From: Antedon mediterranea
Lineage: Eukaryota; Echinodermata; Crinoidea; Comatulida; Antedonidae
Direction of reading: 5' to 3'
Assembly: GCF_964355755.1 (NCBI RefSeq)
Contig: NC_092679.1
Location: 15,924,932 to 15,988,931, forward strand
DNA: 64,000 nucleotides
Made by a program: the position numbers and the translations under genes. Positions 1-13,084 of this stretch are shown here, in pieces; the first letter of the stretch is position 1; the number at the start of each line of letters is the position of its first letter. A model generated the notes under the pieces. It did not search any database, had not been told where the DNA came from, and saw nothing but the letters and a program-made list of their open reading frames with translations.

Positions 1-2088
1 AAAATGGGCGGGTATAGTAGGGTGTTGAACTGTACAGTAGACTGGGGTGAAAGTTTGATGACTCCGTTCACCTCCATCTAGCACCATTCTTAACCATTTC
101 ACAAAACATGTCAGCAAAATGTCTCAATGATTTAAAAAGGCATGGACAATTTTCAATTTCATAAACATTTTATTATTAATAATTTGAGACAAATGCATTA
201 AATATGCTGGCATTAAACTACCTTGAAACTATGGCATCAACCCTTATCATTCCTAGTAAAATGTCCATAATAATATCATACTACAATTCCATAACAAAGA
301 TTTATAATGTTGCTGGCATCATTTCTTTTCCATATTTTCCATCATTATATATTAGAGTCTAAACTAACAGTTACTAGTCATTGTGTTATTGCAGTATAAA
401 TAATAAACATTTATTTTCTACTCACAAAATGTTGTTTTAAAAGCAATTGTGTTACTGCATAAATAAAGCCATCATGTTTTCAAACTGAAACTGTTGTTAC
501 ACAAAGGGTACAGTACTTTTAAAAAAATACAAACATTTCAAAATTTACTACTTTCTATTCTTATCTCTTATCAGTAACTCCATGTTCCAATTTACTCTCA
601 CTCACACACTTTTTGTTTCAATTGATTCTTAATTTTTAGATAATTCTTGTTATCGATTTATTTGTAAACATAAAGCAGTAATTACTTTCTAAAAACTACA
701 AAAGTATTGTAAAATTTTTAAACGGCTAAACAAAAAATAATGTTAGTTTTGAAGGTGATGAAATTGTGTTTTGGTGAAAAGATGGGACACTCAAGTTGAC
801 AAAACTCTCTTACTACTTTTGTCACTGTCGGTCAACATTTATTATCTGTGTGAGAATGTAGAACATAGTTTTCACAGTACGAGAAATAGCGTTTGTGACA
901 TTGCTTGGCGACAAGATGGTACACGCCACAATCAGGTGTTGAAGTCCAAACTCTACTACTTTTGTCAAAATTAATAAGTGAAAATGTAGAAGTTGTTTCT
1001 CAAGACCTCAATGCATAATAAATGTTTAACGAGAAATAGCGCTTGTGCAACATTGGTTGGTACATAACAAGACAGCACAATCTAAACTCTAGACTCTATA
1101 TTTTTGTCAGAATCAATCATCAGTAGGAAGAACGTAAGCAATTTCTCAGGTAGTTGTTCATCTCAACAACCATGATGCACTACAATACTATATGATGATG
1201 GACTGTATTGTAAAGTAGACAGTGATGTACTTATAAACATCATGCTTACAAACCAGTAATGCTCACTGTTAATCCTTTAATGGTCGATTTTAACACTGAA
1301 TGTCAAAATCGACATGTGTGCATAAATTCTCGGCTTTGTGATCTTTTATTTAATACGAAGATATCAAACACTGTTCTGAAGAAGAAAAACTGTAATCTGG
1401 TAATCTTACACGCCATTGTAAATGAGTTTCAACCAGTTTATAAATTCTTGAGGACTAAAAAAGTATTAAATCAACTAAAGTCACAAATGGTTTTCAGCAA
1501 TTGTACGTTTTTATTAAGAAACTCTCACTAGACGTACTGTAGTGAGCCACAGATATACTGTACAATGGATCTAGCCATGTACTGTTCAATTTGTTTTATT
1601 ATTAATCAGTATAATAAAAAGATTTTTCATATATCACGTTCACGTGGTCTTTATTGTGTATCAATAAAAAACAAAAAATAATTTATGGCTTAAATTGGGG
1701 AGCAAGAAAACAATTATGTGTTGTGAGTAGAATTTAATTTGGCAGAAATGGTAGCGAACAAGCCTAATCATAATTACACAAACTAGTAGTGGTGTTAGTA
1801 GTCTATGAGTGCTAGCTTACCTGTATAAACCGACAATAGCCCGTGCGCTCCAGAGGGAAGGCTTTAGATACGAAAGTTCCTAGAACACCCCTGTATTATA
1901 ATGGACCAGTCCACAACCAAGCCCTCATGTGGGAACGTACCAACGTATCACCGTCATCATTTTCTTTTGTAACATGAGAACATTACGACATATAGGATAC
2001 CAAGTGTTAACTTTGTTGTAGATTGTACATTACATACTATACAAGTTACCTACTTTATGAACACTGTTTATAATCAACAATCAGTACT
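1..2088. other. Intergenic, AT-rich, no gene recognised
   Basis: No ORF here resembles a known protein and none is long. Around 835-1150 two diverged stretches share words such as CGAGAAATAGCG followed by TTGTG, suggesting an old local duplication. A minus-strand copy of a dispersed motif (see the repeat entry at 1811) lies inside. Nothing else could be supported. Confidence 0.5.
1811..1841 (-). repeat. Dispersed ~30-nt motif, copy 1
   Basis: Read on the minus strand, this contains GGTTTATACAGGTAAGCTAG, close to a motif found at least six more times in the window: 3213-3238, 4396-4420, 9978-10003, 12921-12949, 13046-13084 and 47728-47758. The shared core is TTTATCCAGGTAAGCTAGGC followed by ACGAAAT. 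It is probably an end or conserved core of an interspersed repeat family that I cannot name. Confidence 0.5.
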
Positions 2089-2400
2089 GCGAGTGAGTGG
2101 CCGAGCGGTTAAGACAGTGGAACCGTAATCACGTAGCCATAACATCGGCAGGGGTTCGAGGCTCACTCACTCCATGGTTCTGGTGGTAGAACGAGGCTTC
2201 TCGGATAAGGACTATAAACCGTAGGTCCAGTGTACACAACTTGCTCGTGTGCACTTTAAAGAACCTAGTACATCTTTCGAGACGAGTAGGGGGTTACCCC
2301 GGTGTATTAGTACATCAAGGCCACTGATCACCAACTGGGCCCTCTGGGAGATCAGTCTTTGACTGAAGAGGTCACCCAGTATAAAGATAAAACAAACAAA
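2089..2400 (+). mobile_element. tRNA-derived SINE (class II tRNA head)
   Basis: The head (about 2091-2168) looks like a Ser/Leu-type tRNA. It has an acceptor stem GAGTGAG that pairs with CTCACTC at 2162-2168, a box A region TGGCCGAGCGGTTAAGAC and a box B GGGTTCGAGGC. It continues into a non-tRNA body (TCGGATAAGGACTATAAACC onward) and ends in an A-rich tail near 2400, which marks it as a retroposed SINE and not a tRNA gene. Body-only relatives occur at 57401-57560 and 60318-60380, so the family is dispersed in this genome. Confidence 0.75.
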
Positions 2401-5400
2401 GTCATAAATAAATGCAGTTTGGCCATTTTATTTCCCATTTCAATCCTGATCGGTTCGAGAGTGGATTCTACTCGCTATTGGTCAGACATGTGAGTGAGAC
2501 ATGGACAATAGAATGAAGATAACTTTGGTGATGACATATTTCAAAAAAGGTTTTGGTGTAGTTAGACCTTAGCCTATGACTACTGTATAGACTGATGATG
2601 ATACCATTTTTATGAAACTACCTACTGTACCAGTAAAAATATTTTTTGTGTGTTATTTTTATGAATGCCAAGACTTAATAACTGACCCTAAAGTCACCTT
2701 TTAAAATTAGGTTAGATTAGTTAAATGAAATTGTTTCTTTTGTTATAAAGTTGATATCAATTTCAAGGTTGAGCAGTCCATATTTCTTGGTTAATGATAG
2801 AAAAGACCACAAACCTTCAGCCTAGCCTATGGCTTAACCAAAGATTGTATTTTTATCAGTAGGGTGTAGTTTGGGTTTTTTATTTTAACATTCCTGAACC
2901 TTCTGCACAGTACAGGTAGCCTAGCCTATGGCTTAAATAATAATAATAATAACCTTATTTGTTGTACTTTTATACCTACATTAACAAGCCTTGAGAAATT
3001 GCAATAATATGTACTGTAATACAAATTTTTTTAAATGTATGGGAAAGCAGAGTTGACTTGGAACTACACGAAATTAAAAACTAAATCAACATAGTGTTGG
3101 CATTAACTGCTGCTGAAAATTCCAAGAAAAAACTCATAATCATGTGAACATGTGAATGAATATGCAATTTTGTGGCGAAAAAAAAAAATATTTCAAACAT
3201 AACATCATCATAATATCCAGGTAAGCTTGGCATGAAACACAAAATGTTTTTTATTTAACGATCCTATTGCTGTAATGAAAGTTAGCTGTACTGTAGACGG
3301 ACCTACTTATATAATTAAATCATTGAGTTTTCTATGATTGAATTAAGTACGCAAATACCAGACAGCTATGCAGGATCATGCAATAATTAGAATTCTACTA
3401 AATATATTTGTGATGGCAACTATAGTTAGAAATGTAAACCAAGATTGTTCCGCATCGATTTCCAAAATGGAGGAGGTGCTGTTACGACAATAAACGTCTA
3501 ATTTCTAAGCTTGATTCAGTTGTAATATTGAGAGAAAAAACTAGGTTTGTTTCACATTGAGCAAAACAGACACGAAATAGGTAATCAATATTATCAACAC
3601 ATCCTGGTGGATATTGTGCGATGAAGCGGACAGTTTCTTCCTATCAATTGTTAACATGTGTGGTGGTGATATTTACAGGAAATCGGTTCAGGTGGAAGGG
3701 TTACCAAACAAAGCACATAGAGGCTAGGGGTTTAATTTAGTATTAATAGTAAGGGTTTATTAATGCCTCAATTTAAATGTGATACTAGTTGAGAATGTAA
3801 AATGTAGAAAAACTAATACTGTACAGTACTATTGTATACTTGCTTGGGCTAACAAAAAAATATATCAAAAAATGCATTTAGGGATAGAATAAAGTCAATG
3901 GGTAGAGAGTCTTTCGCTCTCAGTACATTATGTTACAAAGGTAAAGCTTTTTCTATACTGTGTAGAAGAAATGAAATATAAATCCAGGACATTTTAATAT
4001 GAGACGTATGCTCACAGACTACACTAATAGTTTTCTTTTTTATTTATGGTGAGGGAGTGGCAAATGTCTAGTGTGCTCTCATACAGTATCTTTTACTTTT
4101 ACTAATACAGTATTTTCAAATTAAAATTGACAGACAAATTTACCTTCTACTGTAAGTGTAATGTTCATTATTTTAGGACAGCTCTACTGTATGTTTTTTT
4201 TTAATTCAAAGGATTTTCATCCCATTCCTGTTTTTTATGTGAAGAGTCTTGAAAATGTGTTCCATGCATGGGAACACCTCTACCCCAACCACACCTCTTT
4301 TTCAACCACACCCATTATTGTTAGTATTCTTGTGCAGTAGGCAGAACAATACACAAACAAGCAGTGGTGTTGGTAATGGTAGTCTATTTTATGCTCAGAC
4401 ACCTGGATAAACCAAATAGCCTAATTCATTGAAAACCCCTCTCCACAAATAGAAACTTGTTTATGGTACACATGAAGGTATTGAAACTATTACAAGAAAC
4501 AGCTTCTTATATTATCCATATCGTTTGATTTGTGATTTTGTTTGTTTGCTAGGAAAGATATTACTAAATCTCTTTAAATCTATCTTCAGCCATGGGCTTT
4601 ATTCTTGAGATTACTGAAGCCAAGTAACAAAAAAAATGCTTTGTTGATCCACATTATTAAATGCAGAATGAATGGCTTTTAGTTTTCAAAGAAGCCATAA
4701 AAGGTCAGAACTATTAAATGAACACAAAATAATATACAAACACAAGTTTCGTTTTGAATTTACTGAAATAAATTTATGGATATTAGAGACATGAAAAATA
4801 CTCTTTAAAAAAACCAATGAGACTGACAGTTTACTTTAATAATAATCAATCAATAATCTGCTATAATTTTGAATTACAAAACATTTTTTATTTGTTATTG
4901 ATTTTTTTTTATTTTATAACAATATTTTACAAGGGTGGTCCATCCAGCTGAACCTTATCATAAAAAAAAAATGACAAGACATTAAAACATGCAACAATTC
5001 AGTAAATTAAAATAATGCACATTAATAATAATTTGATACACAATTATTAACATCTTTAAAATAATAATAAAATGTAATAACATGATGATGATTGATATGA
5101 TATTATTGAATTGTTATTACTGTAAAATATGCATTTTATAACATTTTTTTGTATAAAAAAAATTCAGATATTCCAGCAAAAAAGGGACCTCAAATTGGAT
5201 GAAAAAATCTACAGTATTTCTGTCATCATTTGTTTGGGTTTATTTGCTAAATTTATATTTGTATAGATTACGACCAAGTTTAGTAGAGATGCTACAATTA
5301 ATATTCATATACAATGATGATGATAAATATTAAAATAAGAAATGTTATGTTAATATGTATTCCTTTCTACAGTATGGCAATATTCACATTGCAGTATGTT

Positions 5401-5430
5401 TTATTTAGTATCAAACCTAGCATTCATAAT
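2401..5430. other. Intergenic, no gene recognised
   Basis: AT-rich sequence with simple runs such as TAATAATAATAATAA near 2936. It contains two copies of the dispersed motif (3213-3238 plus, 4396-4420 minus). I see no coding region, RNA gene or clear transposon end. Confidence 0.5.
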
Positions 5431-5449
5431 GTGCTTGTTTTTCTCGGTA

Positions 5450-8400
5450 ACACTCAGCCAGCCAATCTAAACTGACATTCAATGAACATAGACGTGTGCG
5501 CCTTACAAGCGGCCAGTCTGATCTGTTCTCCAAGTTTCTGTAAAATTACAGTTTCTGTATACTGAAATCTGTGTGTTTGATGCCACATCGAACTTTTCCT
5601 GGTTATTACTGACCGTTGTATGTATTTGTGAAGATAACATCGTTGGTCTACTAGCGAAACTAATGTTCCGTTTTCCTAGGCCAGTTTCGTTTGCCTGTCT
5701 ACTCACATTCCTGTGCAGTCAGCCTTCGCGGTCAGCCGTATCCACGGTTCATTCAACATTCTTTGCCGGATTTGTCAACTACGGTAGGCCTAGGATTGTA
5801 GTAGTCGGCTTACTTCACAGAACCGAATCGTCTTATCATAACGGGTGTTCATTGACTTTAATTCAACCTGTCAGTTCATCTATTGCGTCTATGATTTACT
5901 ACGATCGTGATGAACTTCTCAGATTATCAGGAAACTTAAAGTCATTGTTGACTCCATCAGAAATTGACACTATAAATCGTTTGAATATCAATGCCTTTAC
6001 CACATGCCGAGCATTCTCAACTCGAAAAACACATAGAGGAAAGAAGGCTGGTCGACGACGAAGCAAGCTTATCTCTGCCGCCACTGAACACATCTCTCAA
6101 CCTCGCAGACCTGTTTCCGTGGATACTGAACAATCTCGTAGTTCGAGTTCCATCTGTTTTGGACTGTGGAATGCGCGTTCTATAAGAAATAAAACTGTTC
6201 ACGTTTGTGATTTTATTTTGGATGTTGAATTAGACATTTTTGTAATTACCGAAAGTTGGTTGAAAGGTGATGCAAGTGACAACCACTTTATTGCGGACGT
6301 GAGTAACACCCTCCCAAATTTCGTGGTGTCACATGAGCCACGCCCTACAGGTGGACGCGGAGGTGGAATATGCATCATTTCGCACCGTGGACTCCAAATA
6401 ACACCAAATGTTTCAACAAGTTTCCGGTCTTTCGAACATATGGATATCAAGATCACTTCCAATTCATCTGTAATTAACTTGATTTCAATTTACAGACCAC
6501 CACCATCGACCAAAAACAAACTTACCTTTGACTTGTTCATCACTGAATTCTCATCACTTCTTGAATCAGTCTCTTGCACCAAAAACCTTCTGATAGTTGG
6601 TGATTTCAATATTCACACAGATGACCTCTTGGACAACAACACCAAGCGATTTGATGAACTGCTTTACACGAGTTGTCTTCATCAACACGTCCAAGGCCCC
6701 ACTCACGTTAGCGGGCACACACTGGACCTTCTAATCTCTCGAAAAAACGACAACATAATAAAACAAACCACTGTCAAACAAGGACTACCATCCGACCATA
6801 TGGCTGTCATCAGCTTTGTGGATTTATCACATCCTAAACAACCAACGCGGACAACCTCTTACCGCAAACTTCGTAACATTGATCTAAATTGTTTTGTGGA
6901 AGATATAATGAATTCCCCGCTCGTCTGCGCACCGGAAGATAATGTCTCCGATCTCGCTGACCAATACAATAATGTATTGCAGTACATCCTTGACCAACAT
7001 GCTCCGTTAACAACTAAACTGGTCACCATTAGACCACGGGCACCATGGTACACGAATGAACTCCGTGAAGCGAAGTGCGTCAAACGGAGATCAGAACGCA
7101 GAATGTTGAAATCTGGTTTGGATATCGACAAACAGAGGTACAAGTTGGAATGCAAAGCATATAAAGATATGCTAGATCTAGCAAAATGCAATTATCATCG
7201 CAATGAAATCGCTAATGCGGATGACAAGAACCTTTTCCGCATCATAAGTAAACTGTACTCGGTCGATTCTTCTCCTGTTCTGCCAAAACACACATCTTCA
7301 ATGGATCTCGCAAACCAGTTTGGCTGTTTCTTTAATGAAAAGATTCTGAAAATTTGCAAGAAACTTAACTCCATAAACACTCCACTAATAACTGTCAACG
7401 TCGACGAGTCATGTAATAGTAGTTTCGCTGAATTTGAGCAAATATCAGAAGATACGGTACGCAAAGTCATCGCTGAAAGCGCATCTAAGTCCAGTAGACT
7501 TGACCCAATTCCAACACGGTTACTAAAAAACTGCATTGACGCTCTACTACCGCATATCACTAAAATCGTCAACATGTCGCTGTCATCAGGTACTGTACCA
7601 TCTGCATTTAAATTGTCCCTCGTTATGCCACTGTTGAAAAAGCAAAATCTCGACTCCAACGTCCTACAAAATTATAGACCAATAGCAAATCTTCCCTTCC
7701 TTTTCAAAGTCTTGGAAAGAATTGCAACTGCTCAGATAAAAGCATATATGGATGAACATTTCCTGTTTTCAAAAGTCCAATCAGCCTACCGCCGCTTCCA
7801 CTCAACTGAAACCGCTTTATTACGTGTTACAAACGATCTACTACTTGCTTTAGACAAAGGTAATGAAGCGGTACTTATTCTACTCGACTACTCCGCAGCA
7901 TTTGACACTATCAATCATGATTTATTATTTCAACGTCTTCATAAAAGATACGGCATAAGCGGAACCGCATTGAAATGGTTTATTTCATATTTTGAGAATC
8001 GTAGACAAGCAATCATTGTGGGTGATTCGATGTCTGATGAGTTCGCTCTACCCTGGGGTGTACCACAGGGATCCGTAAAAGGTCCACTCGATTTCATCTT
8101 ATACACTGGACCACTCAGCAACATCATTGATTCCCACCCGGAAGTTCGTCATATGATCTATGCAGATGACACTCAACTATATTTAATCATGAAACCTACA
8201 CATCACTCTGAATCTGTTAACAGCCTTGAATCATGCATTGCAGATGTTCGCTCATGGGCCATTCAAAATAAACTCATGCTCAACGACTCCAAGACTGAAA
8301 TGATCCATTTTCATTCAAAGTTCCGTGAGGCATCATCATTTCCTTTGGTCCATATCGGAGATACTAGTGTCTCTACCTCCAGCTCAGCCAGAAATCTAGG

Positions 8401-9095
8401 CGTCCAACTAGACAACAGCCTCGGTTTAAAAGAACACATTCGTAATGTTTGCCGTGGTGCTTCCTTTGGAATTTACCAGATCGGCCAGATTCGTAAGTAC
8501 CTTGACAAAACATCAACTGAACGTCTTGTTCATGCTTTTGTTTCATCTCGTCTGGACTGTAATAACTCGCTTCTGTACGGCCTACCAACTTCTTATCTGT
8601 CTCCTCTTCAACGAATCCAAAATTCCGCCGCAAGACTTATCACTGGCACTAAACGACATGAACATATTTCTCCCGTTTTACGTGACTTACACTGGTTGCC
8701 TGTTGATCAGCGCATTCGTTTTAAAATCCTGTTGCTGACATATAAGGCCATCAACGGATGTGCTCCAGCCTACATATGTGACATCATTACTCCGTCAACC
8801 AACTCTTCGCTTCGTTCATCCAGCAGACTTCTTCTAAAACCTGGACCCCGTTCCAGAACTCGGTTTTACGGTGATCGTGCTTTCGCTGTCGCAGCCCCAA
8901 AACTCTGGAACACTCTACCACTCGAAATACGCTCATCAAAATCTGTTATCACATTTAAAACTAAACTCAAAACTCATCTCTTCAGAGAAGCATAATCGCA
9001 CGCTACTACTTGCACTGATCTTGGAAAACACAGCGCTTTGAAACCTTTGTCTCTTGCGCTTTATAAATGTTATTTATTATTATTATTATTAAACT
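5450..9095 (+). mobile_element. L2-clade non-LTR retrotransposon (LINE), near full length
   Basis: One long EN-RT ORF (5573-8995) is preceded by a short non-coding leader. It is followed by about 75 nt of 3' UTR and a (TTA)n/(ATT)n simple repeat at about 9069-9092. L2/CR1-type LINEs typically end in a short tandem repeat and not in poly(A). The body is visibly less AT-rich than its surroundings. The 5' boundary is uncertain; I place it where the leader sequence becomes mixed in composition. No target-site duplication could be identified. Confidence 0.85.
5573..8995 (+). CDS. L2-type LINE ORF2: APE endonuclease and reverse transcriptase
   Basis: The frame is open for 1140 codons. The apurinic-like endonuclease starts near residue 195 (GLWNARSIRNK) and includes VITESWL, GDFNIHTDD (about residue 342) and SDHMAV (about 406). 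The reverse transcriptase has NYRPIANLPFLFKVLER, HSTETALLRVTNDLL, LLDYSAAFDTINHDLL, GVPQGSV and the catalytic YADDTQLY near residue 862. The C-terminus has the L2-like block LHWLPVDQRIRFKILLLTYK and ends THLFREA. The true start may be the methionine of MIYYDRDELLRL at about 5891, because the upstream part looks like translated leader. Two positions in the motif after GVPQGSV look degenerate (KGPLDF where LGPLLF is usual). The element is therefore open but may have reduced activity. The enzyme would nick DNA and reverse-transcribe its own RNA at the target. Confidence 0.92.
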   Translation: MFDATSNFSWLLLTVVCICEDNIVGLLAKLMFRFPRPVSFACLLTFLCSQPSRSAVSTVHSTFFAGFVNYGRPRIVVVGLLHRTESSYHNGCSLTLIQPVSSSIASMIYYDRDELLRLSGNLKSLLTPSEIDTINRLNINAFTTCRAFSTRKTHRGKKAGRRRSKLISAATEHISQPRRPVSVDTEQSRSSSSICFGLWNARSIRNKTVHVCDFILDVELDIFVITESWLKGDASDNHFIADVSNTLPNFVVSHEPRPTGGRGGGICIISHRGLQITPNVSTSFRSFEHMDIKITSNSSVINLISIYRPPPSTKNKLTFDLFITEFSSLLESVSCTKNLLIVGDFNIHTDDLLDNNTKRFDELLYTSCLHQHVQGPTHVSGHTLDLLISRKNDNIIKQTTVKQGLPSDHMAVISFVDLSHPKQPTRTTSYRKLRNIDLNCFVEDIMNSPLVCAPEDNVSDLADQYNNVLQYILDQHAPLTTKLVTIRPRAPWYTNELREAKCVKRRSERRMLKSGLDIDKQRYKLECKAYKDMLDLAKCNYHRNEIANADDKNLFRIISKLYSVDSSPVLPKHTSSMDLANQFGCFFNEKILKICKKLNSINTPLITVNVDESCNSSFAEFEQISEDTVRKVIAESASKSSRLDPIPTRLLKNCIDALLPHITKIVNMSLSSGTVPSAFKLSLVMPLLKKQNLDSNVLQNYRPIANLPFLFKVLERIATAQIKAYMDEHFLFSKVQSAYRRFHSTETALLRVTNDLLLALDKGNEAVLILLDYSAAFDTINHDLLFQRLHKRYGISGTALKWFISYFENRRQAIIVGDSMSDEFALPWGVPQGSVKGPLDFILYTGPLSNIIDSHPEVRHMIYADDTQLYLIMKPTHHSESVNSLESCIADVRSWAIQNKLMLNDSKTEMIHFHSKFREASSFPLVHIGDTSVSTSSSARNLGVQLDNSLGLKEHIRNVCRGASFGIYQIGQIRKYLDKTSTERLVHAFVSSRLDCNNSLLYGLPTSYLSPLQRIQNSAARLITGTKRHEHISPVLRDLHWLPVDQRIRFKILLLTYKAINGCAPAYICDIITPSTNSSLRSSSRLLLKPGPRSRTRFYGDRAFAVAAPKLWNTLPLEIRSSKSVITFKTKLKTHLFREA

Positions 9096-10625
9096 CGGCC
9101 ATAAAAAGGTTTGAAAATTTGAATAATTTTGTTATAAATTAGTCATAAAATGAAAAGTTTACATTTAACTAAAGAGGATGGATACATTTTTAATATTAGT
9201 GTACACATTCTAAAGGTCATACTATAAAATAGATCACGATATTGCAGTTTTACTGTCTAAGCATAAATTGGCCAGCGTTGAATAAATTTGACAAACAACA
9301 AAGTTAATCACTCATATCTATATTGTTTGTTATGATGGTATCTTACGAACACGATCGTACCTTTGGACTACTGACCCAAAATTACTGAGGGGCTGAAGTT
9401 TGGAAAGGACCCAAATGGGGATCTGTCCATCCAGGCTCTGTCATCTCTGTATACAGTAATTCAAATTTTAGCATCTCAATACAATAATAATTTATATACT
9501 ATTAAGCTGGACTCAAATTAATTAAAACTGGATATTTGAAATAATTTATAAAATTTAATTTTAATACTTGTTTTAAGCGTTTTTCACATAATAAATAATT
9601 GATTAAATTTTGCTGGTTTATTTATTTTTTTTATTCACAGTCTAAGTGGAAATATAATTAAACTACAGCAACTGGCTTTCCTTCTGATGAAGGTTTGGTT
9701 TTATTTTTGTTGTGCAATTAATTTTGTATTTATGTTTTACTGTTGATTGTAATTCAGTTTTTTATATTAAATTATTAATAATATATTTACAGTACAGTGC
9801 AGCATGTACTGTATAATACATTTTTTACCTTGATTTCTAAATAAACATCCTAATAAATGACTATCAATTACAAAATAGTTTATCCATACTGTAAATTGGT
9901 GAGTTACTTGCGTATGAAATAAAAAACAAACAAGCATATTAAAATGTACACTTACTGTACATTAATTATTATTATTATTATCCAGGTAAGCTAGACACGA
10001 AAATAGATATAATATTTTTTCATCCCGTGTACAAACTTGGACGCAAAAGAAATATTAAATACAGTAAATTAAACTATCGGATGATTTAGACATTAGCTAG
10101 TTTTTCTTCACAGTTGAATGGATTCTAGGCAAAAACTGATTATGTCAGCATTCAACGTATGGCTGCAGCAATTTAGCAAAGAATAGGCTGGTTACACGTT
10201 GAATGGCCACTTTGATGGGATTAACATACCAAACCAGACAAACCATAGTTAAGTGAATAATAATGGCAATGTATAGTACAGTTATATTGACAACACAGTG
10301 TTTGAATTCATGGATGTGTTTTAATTAGTATAACAATCTCATGGACTGGGCCGAACAACAATTAAACAAATTAAAAACTAAATAAAATACAGTAGTACAA
10401 GGGTGTCAATTGAGGTCAATATGTTAGTGTTAGCGATAACATATCCTGATCAGTGGAACAGGATCAAGGAAGATGGAGCTATTCAAATTGGGCATTACCA
10501 TGCAGACTGCGATTGATTCTAATGGTTACTGTAGCTCCTAATCAGCATTACAATCCACTAATCAGGGTAACACAGAGGTCCCTGGTTTAGTTCCACTACG
10601 TGGCCCTCAATGCCTTTTTCTTTCT

Positions 10626-10682
10626 CTGAGCCTTGCTCAGGAGCCTCCATAAGTTCTGAAGCCTTGGGTTTAGCCAGTGAGC
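10626..10682 (+). repeat. Fragment of a dispersed repeat also present at 53940-54065
   Basis: The words CTGAAGCCTTGGGTTTAGCC and AGTGAG recur with small changes in the repeat at 53940-54065 (CCCTGGGTTAGCCAGTGAG). The family is unknown and the copy is partial. Confidence 0.4.
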
Positions 10683-12920
10683 GGTCATACGCTAGTTGCT
10701 CTGCCACTGCCACTTACAGTAGTGCGAACAAGGCCTTAGACTCTCAACATTTTCAAAGATTTCTATAGTGTAATAATACTACAGTATGAATGTTGCTTAG
10801 TGATAACAATGTGACATAAACCTTAAACAAACAATCCTACAGTAACTCAAGGAGGTGACAAATCTCCATGCATCATATCATGTACATTGTATTATGTTCA
10901 TAATCTGTTTAAATCAGGTTTATCATAATGTGAATAAAAACCTGATAATCTGTATGTAAATAGAGATTGCAGGATATTGAATGACGTGCTTACTAAATGC
11001 AAGTTACCTGTACTAGCGTCGGGGAGATTTGTCATAAAGGTATGTCCGGCTAAATATTGTCGAACGCGCCCAAAAATTGGACGCAATCAGGACAAATTAC
11101 TGGCGTGTCCGAGGCTTCAGAATTGGGCGACATTTATGGTCAGCACTGTCCACTTATAAAAGGGTTCAATAACTTAATTTTAAAGTACATTTTTTCTTGT
11201 TTCCTAAAGTGAAGTCTTCTGTGCACCCCTACAGTACACTGACAATAGTCTATGCTATTGAATAACATTGCTATAATTTCTTGAATCTGACAAAATTTTT
11301 TTTTTTAAGTATTTACTGTAACTACTGTATAACTGTATTTTAGTAACATTTTAACTTTTAAAAATAGCAAAAATAGAACACCAAAATACAGTATATTTTG
11401 GTGTCCTACATTATTTTTGCCATTTGCTTTGCTAGATTTGTTTTGCTAGAAAGAAATTGAAATTTTAAAATAAAAATAACTGTCAAAATACCATGGTTTC
11501 ATTGTAATTGTATAAAAAATGAAATGAAAAGAAATTCACAAATCCTATAGTAGGAGGTTAAGAAAAGAATTTCAGAAACAGAATGTTCTGTGTAACCTTG
11601 CAAAATAATTGCAATGGAATTTTATTCACACACTCGGAAAATCCGTAAATTCTTCAACAAATTAGTCAAATACGTGGGTAGGCCCAGTACTTTAACTCCT
11701 AATGAAGAATGTCCTATCAAGTATCATACTGTGAGTACAAACATGACATCACAAAGATTTGGTAGACGTTGGCCTGATGCCCTCGTTTACTGTATTGTGA
11801 CTTTGTGGAGTAAACAGATTCATTGTCACTCAACCAATGATTAAACAAACATTGTGTACTGTATGACTAAGAAATTCCTAAAATTATGGAATATAAAAAG
11901 ATTGACCAATAAAAAGAAACAAATACTACAGAATAGGAAAATTCTTTGGTAGCTAAAGATTACATCAATTGTAGCAATTACGAAAGCCATTTTGAATATT
12001 GTTTTTTTTTTTCTAACTTAATGATTGCAGCTATTTCGTTAATTTTTTTTCTACTGTAGGCCTGGGCTATGGATTTTCCTAAATTGTGGATAATAAACAA
12101 TGGATTTATTTTTTTTCTTCAGTTTTCAGGGCCTATCTGGATCCTAACAAAACAACAAAAAAACCTAAATGCATGCAAATTCACTTATTACAGTTGAGTT
12201 AGCCTATCTGGGAAAATCCACAGACTTTAATCATTTTGGAAGTTTGTTTTTTTAATAATGCAGATCAAAACTCAATAAATCTTGTAATTTGTTATAAAAA
12301 TTAATTACCTGAGAAAGAATATGCTATTTATTCCATCAAAATTATACTTAGTAGATCTTTGGTAAAATTCATTCAGATACAAAGATCCTAAAATGAGTTA
12401 AGAACACATTGTACTATACTGAATGAGATAATTTGCATGCAAACAAACAGGTTTAGATCGTTTCAAATCATGCTTGAAATAAAAAGTAATTGGTATTAAC
12501 AAATTTGAAGTCAACACTACAACTATTAAGAACAAAATGTGCAACAAATAAAGGTAAAATGGTAGATAAAATTATGCAGGTTTTTGCATACTTTAATACA
12601 GTGAATGTATTCAGTGTTAATAACGTGTTATTTGATACTTTGTATGCATTATGATGGCAATCTTGGAAAAACTTGGTTAAATACAGTACTGTCAATTTGG
12701 TGGTTATGATGCATGACGTCTGCAAACTCCAAAGTCATGGGTTCAAATCCTCATTGATTACAGTACTGTACAGGATTTTTTTTAGGAGGCTTAATGAATA
12801 ACTGTTGATATTGTAAATTTAAGACTTGTATGCAGTTAAGTCGATATGACTGTCTTGGGAGATTTTTTTTTTTTTTAATTACAGTTTTCTCCTATTTTAA
12901 TGGAAAAAAATCTGTCACAG

Positions 12921-13084
12921 TTTATCGAGGTAAGCGAGGCACGAAATAGAAATGGTATCTTCCAACACAAATCAACAGTGATGGCGGATTTGTCTGTTGA
13001 TACAGTAGAGAGAAAATTTTAACTTTTTTCCCCGAAGAAAACAAGGGCTATTGTCGGTTTATCCAGGTTAGCTAGGCACGAAAT
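12921..13084 (+). repeat. Two direct copies of the dispersed motif
   Basis: Positions 12921-12949 and 13046-13084 are direct copies, 125 nt apart, of the motif around ATCCAGGTTAGCTAGGCACG. The second copy is the longest in the window and includes the upstream extension GGCTATTGTCGG, which the minus-strand copy at 1811-1841 shares. The repeat family is unidentified. Confidence 0.5.

Noticed and set aside
2091-2168. Possible genuine tRNA-Leu/Ser gene
   Set aside because: Box A and B are good, but the anticodon arm does not fold cleanly, there is no T-run terminator right after it, and a SINE body with relatives elsewhere follows directly.
12690-12760. tRNA-like box B (GGGTTCAAATCC) suggesting a tRNA or SINE head
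   Set aside because: No matching acceptor stem and only a weak box A; no second copy in the window.
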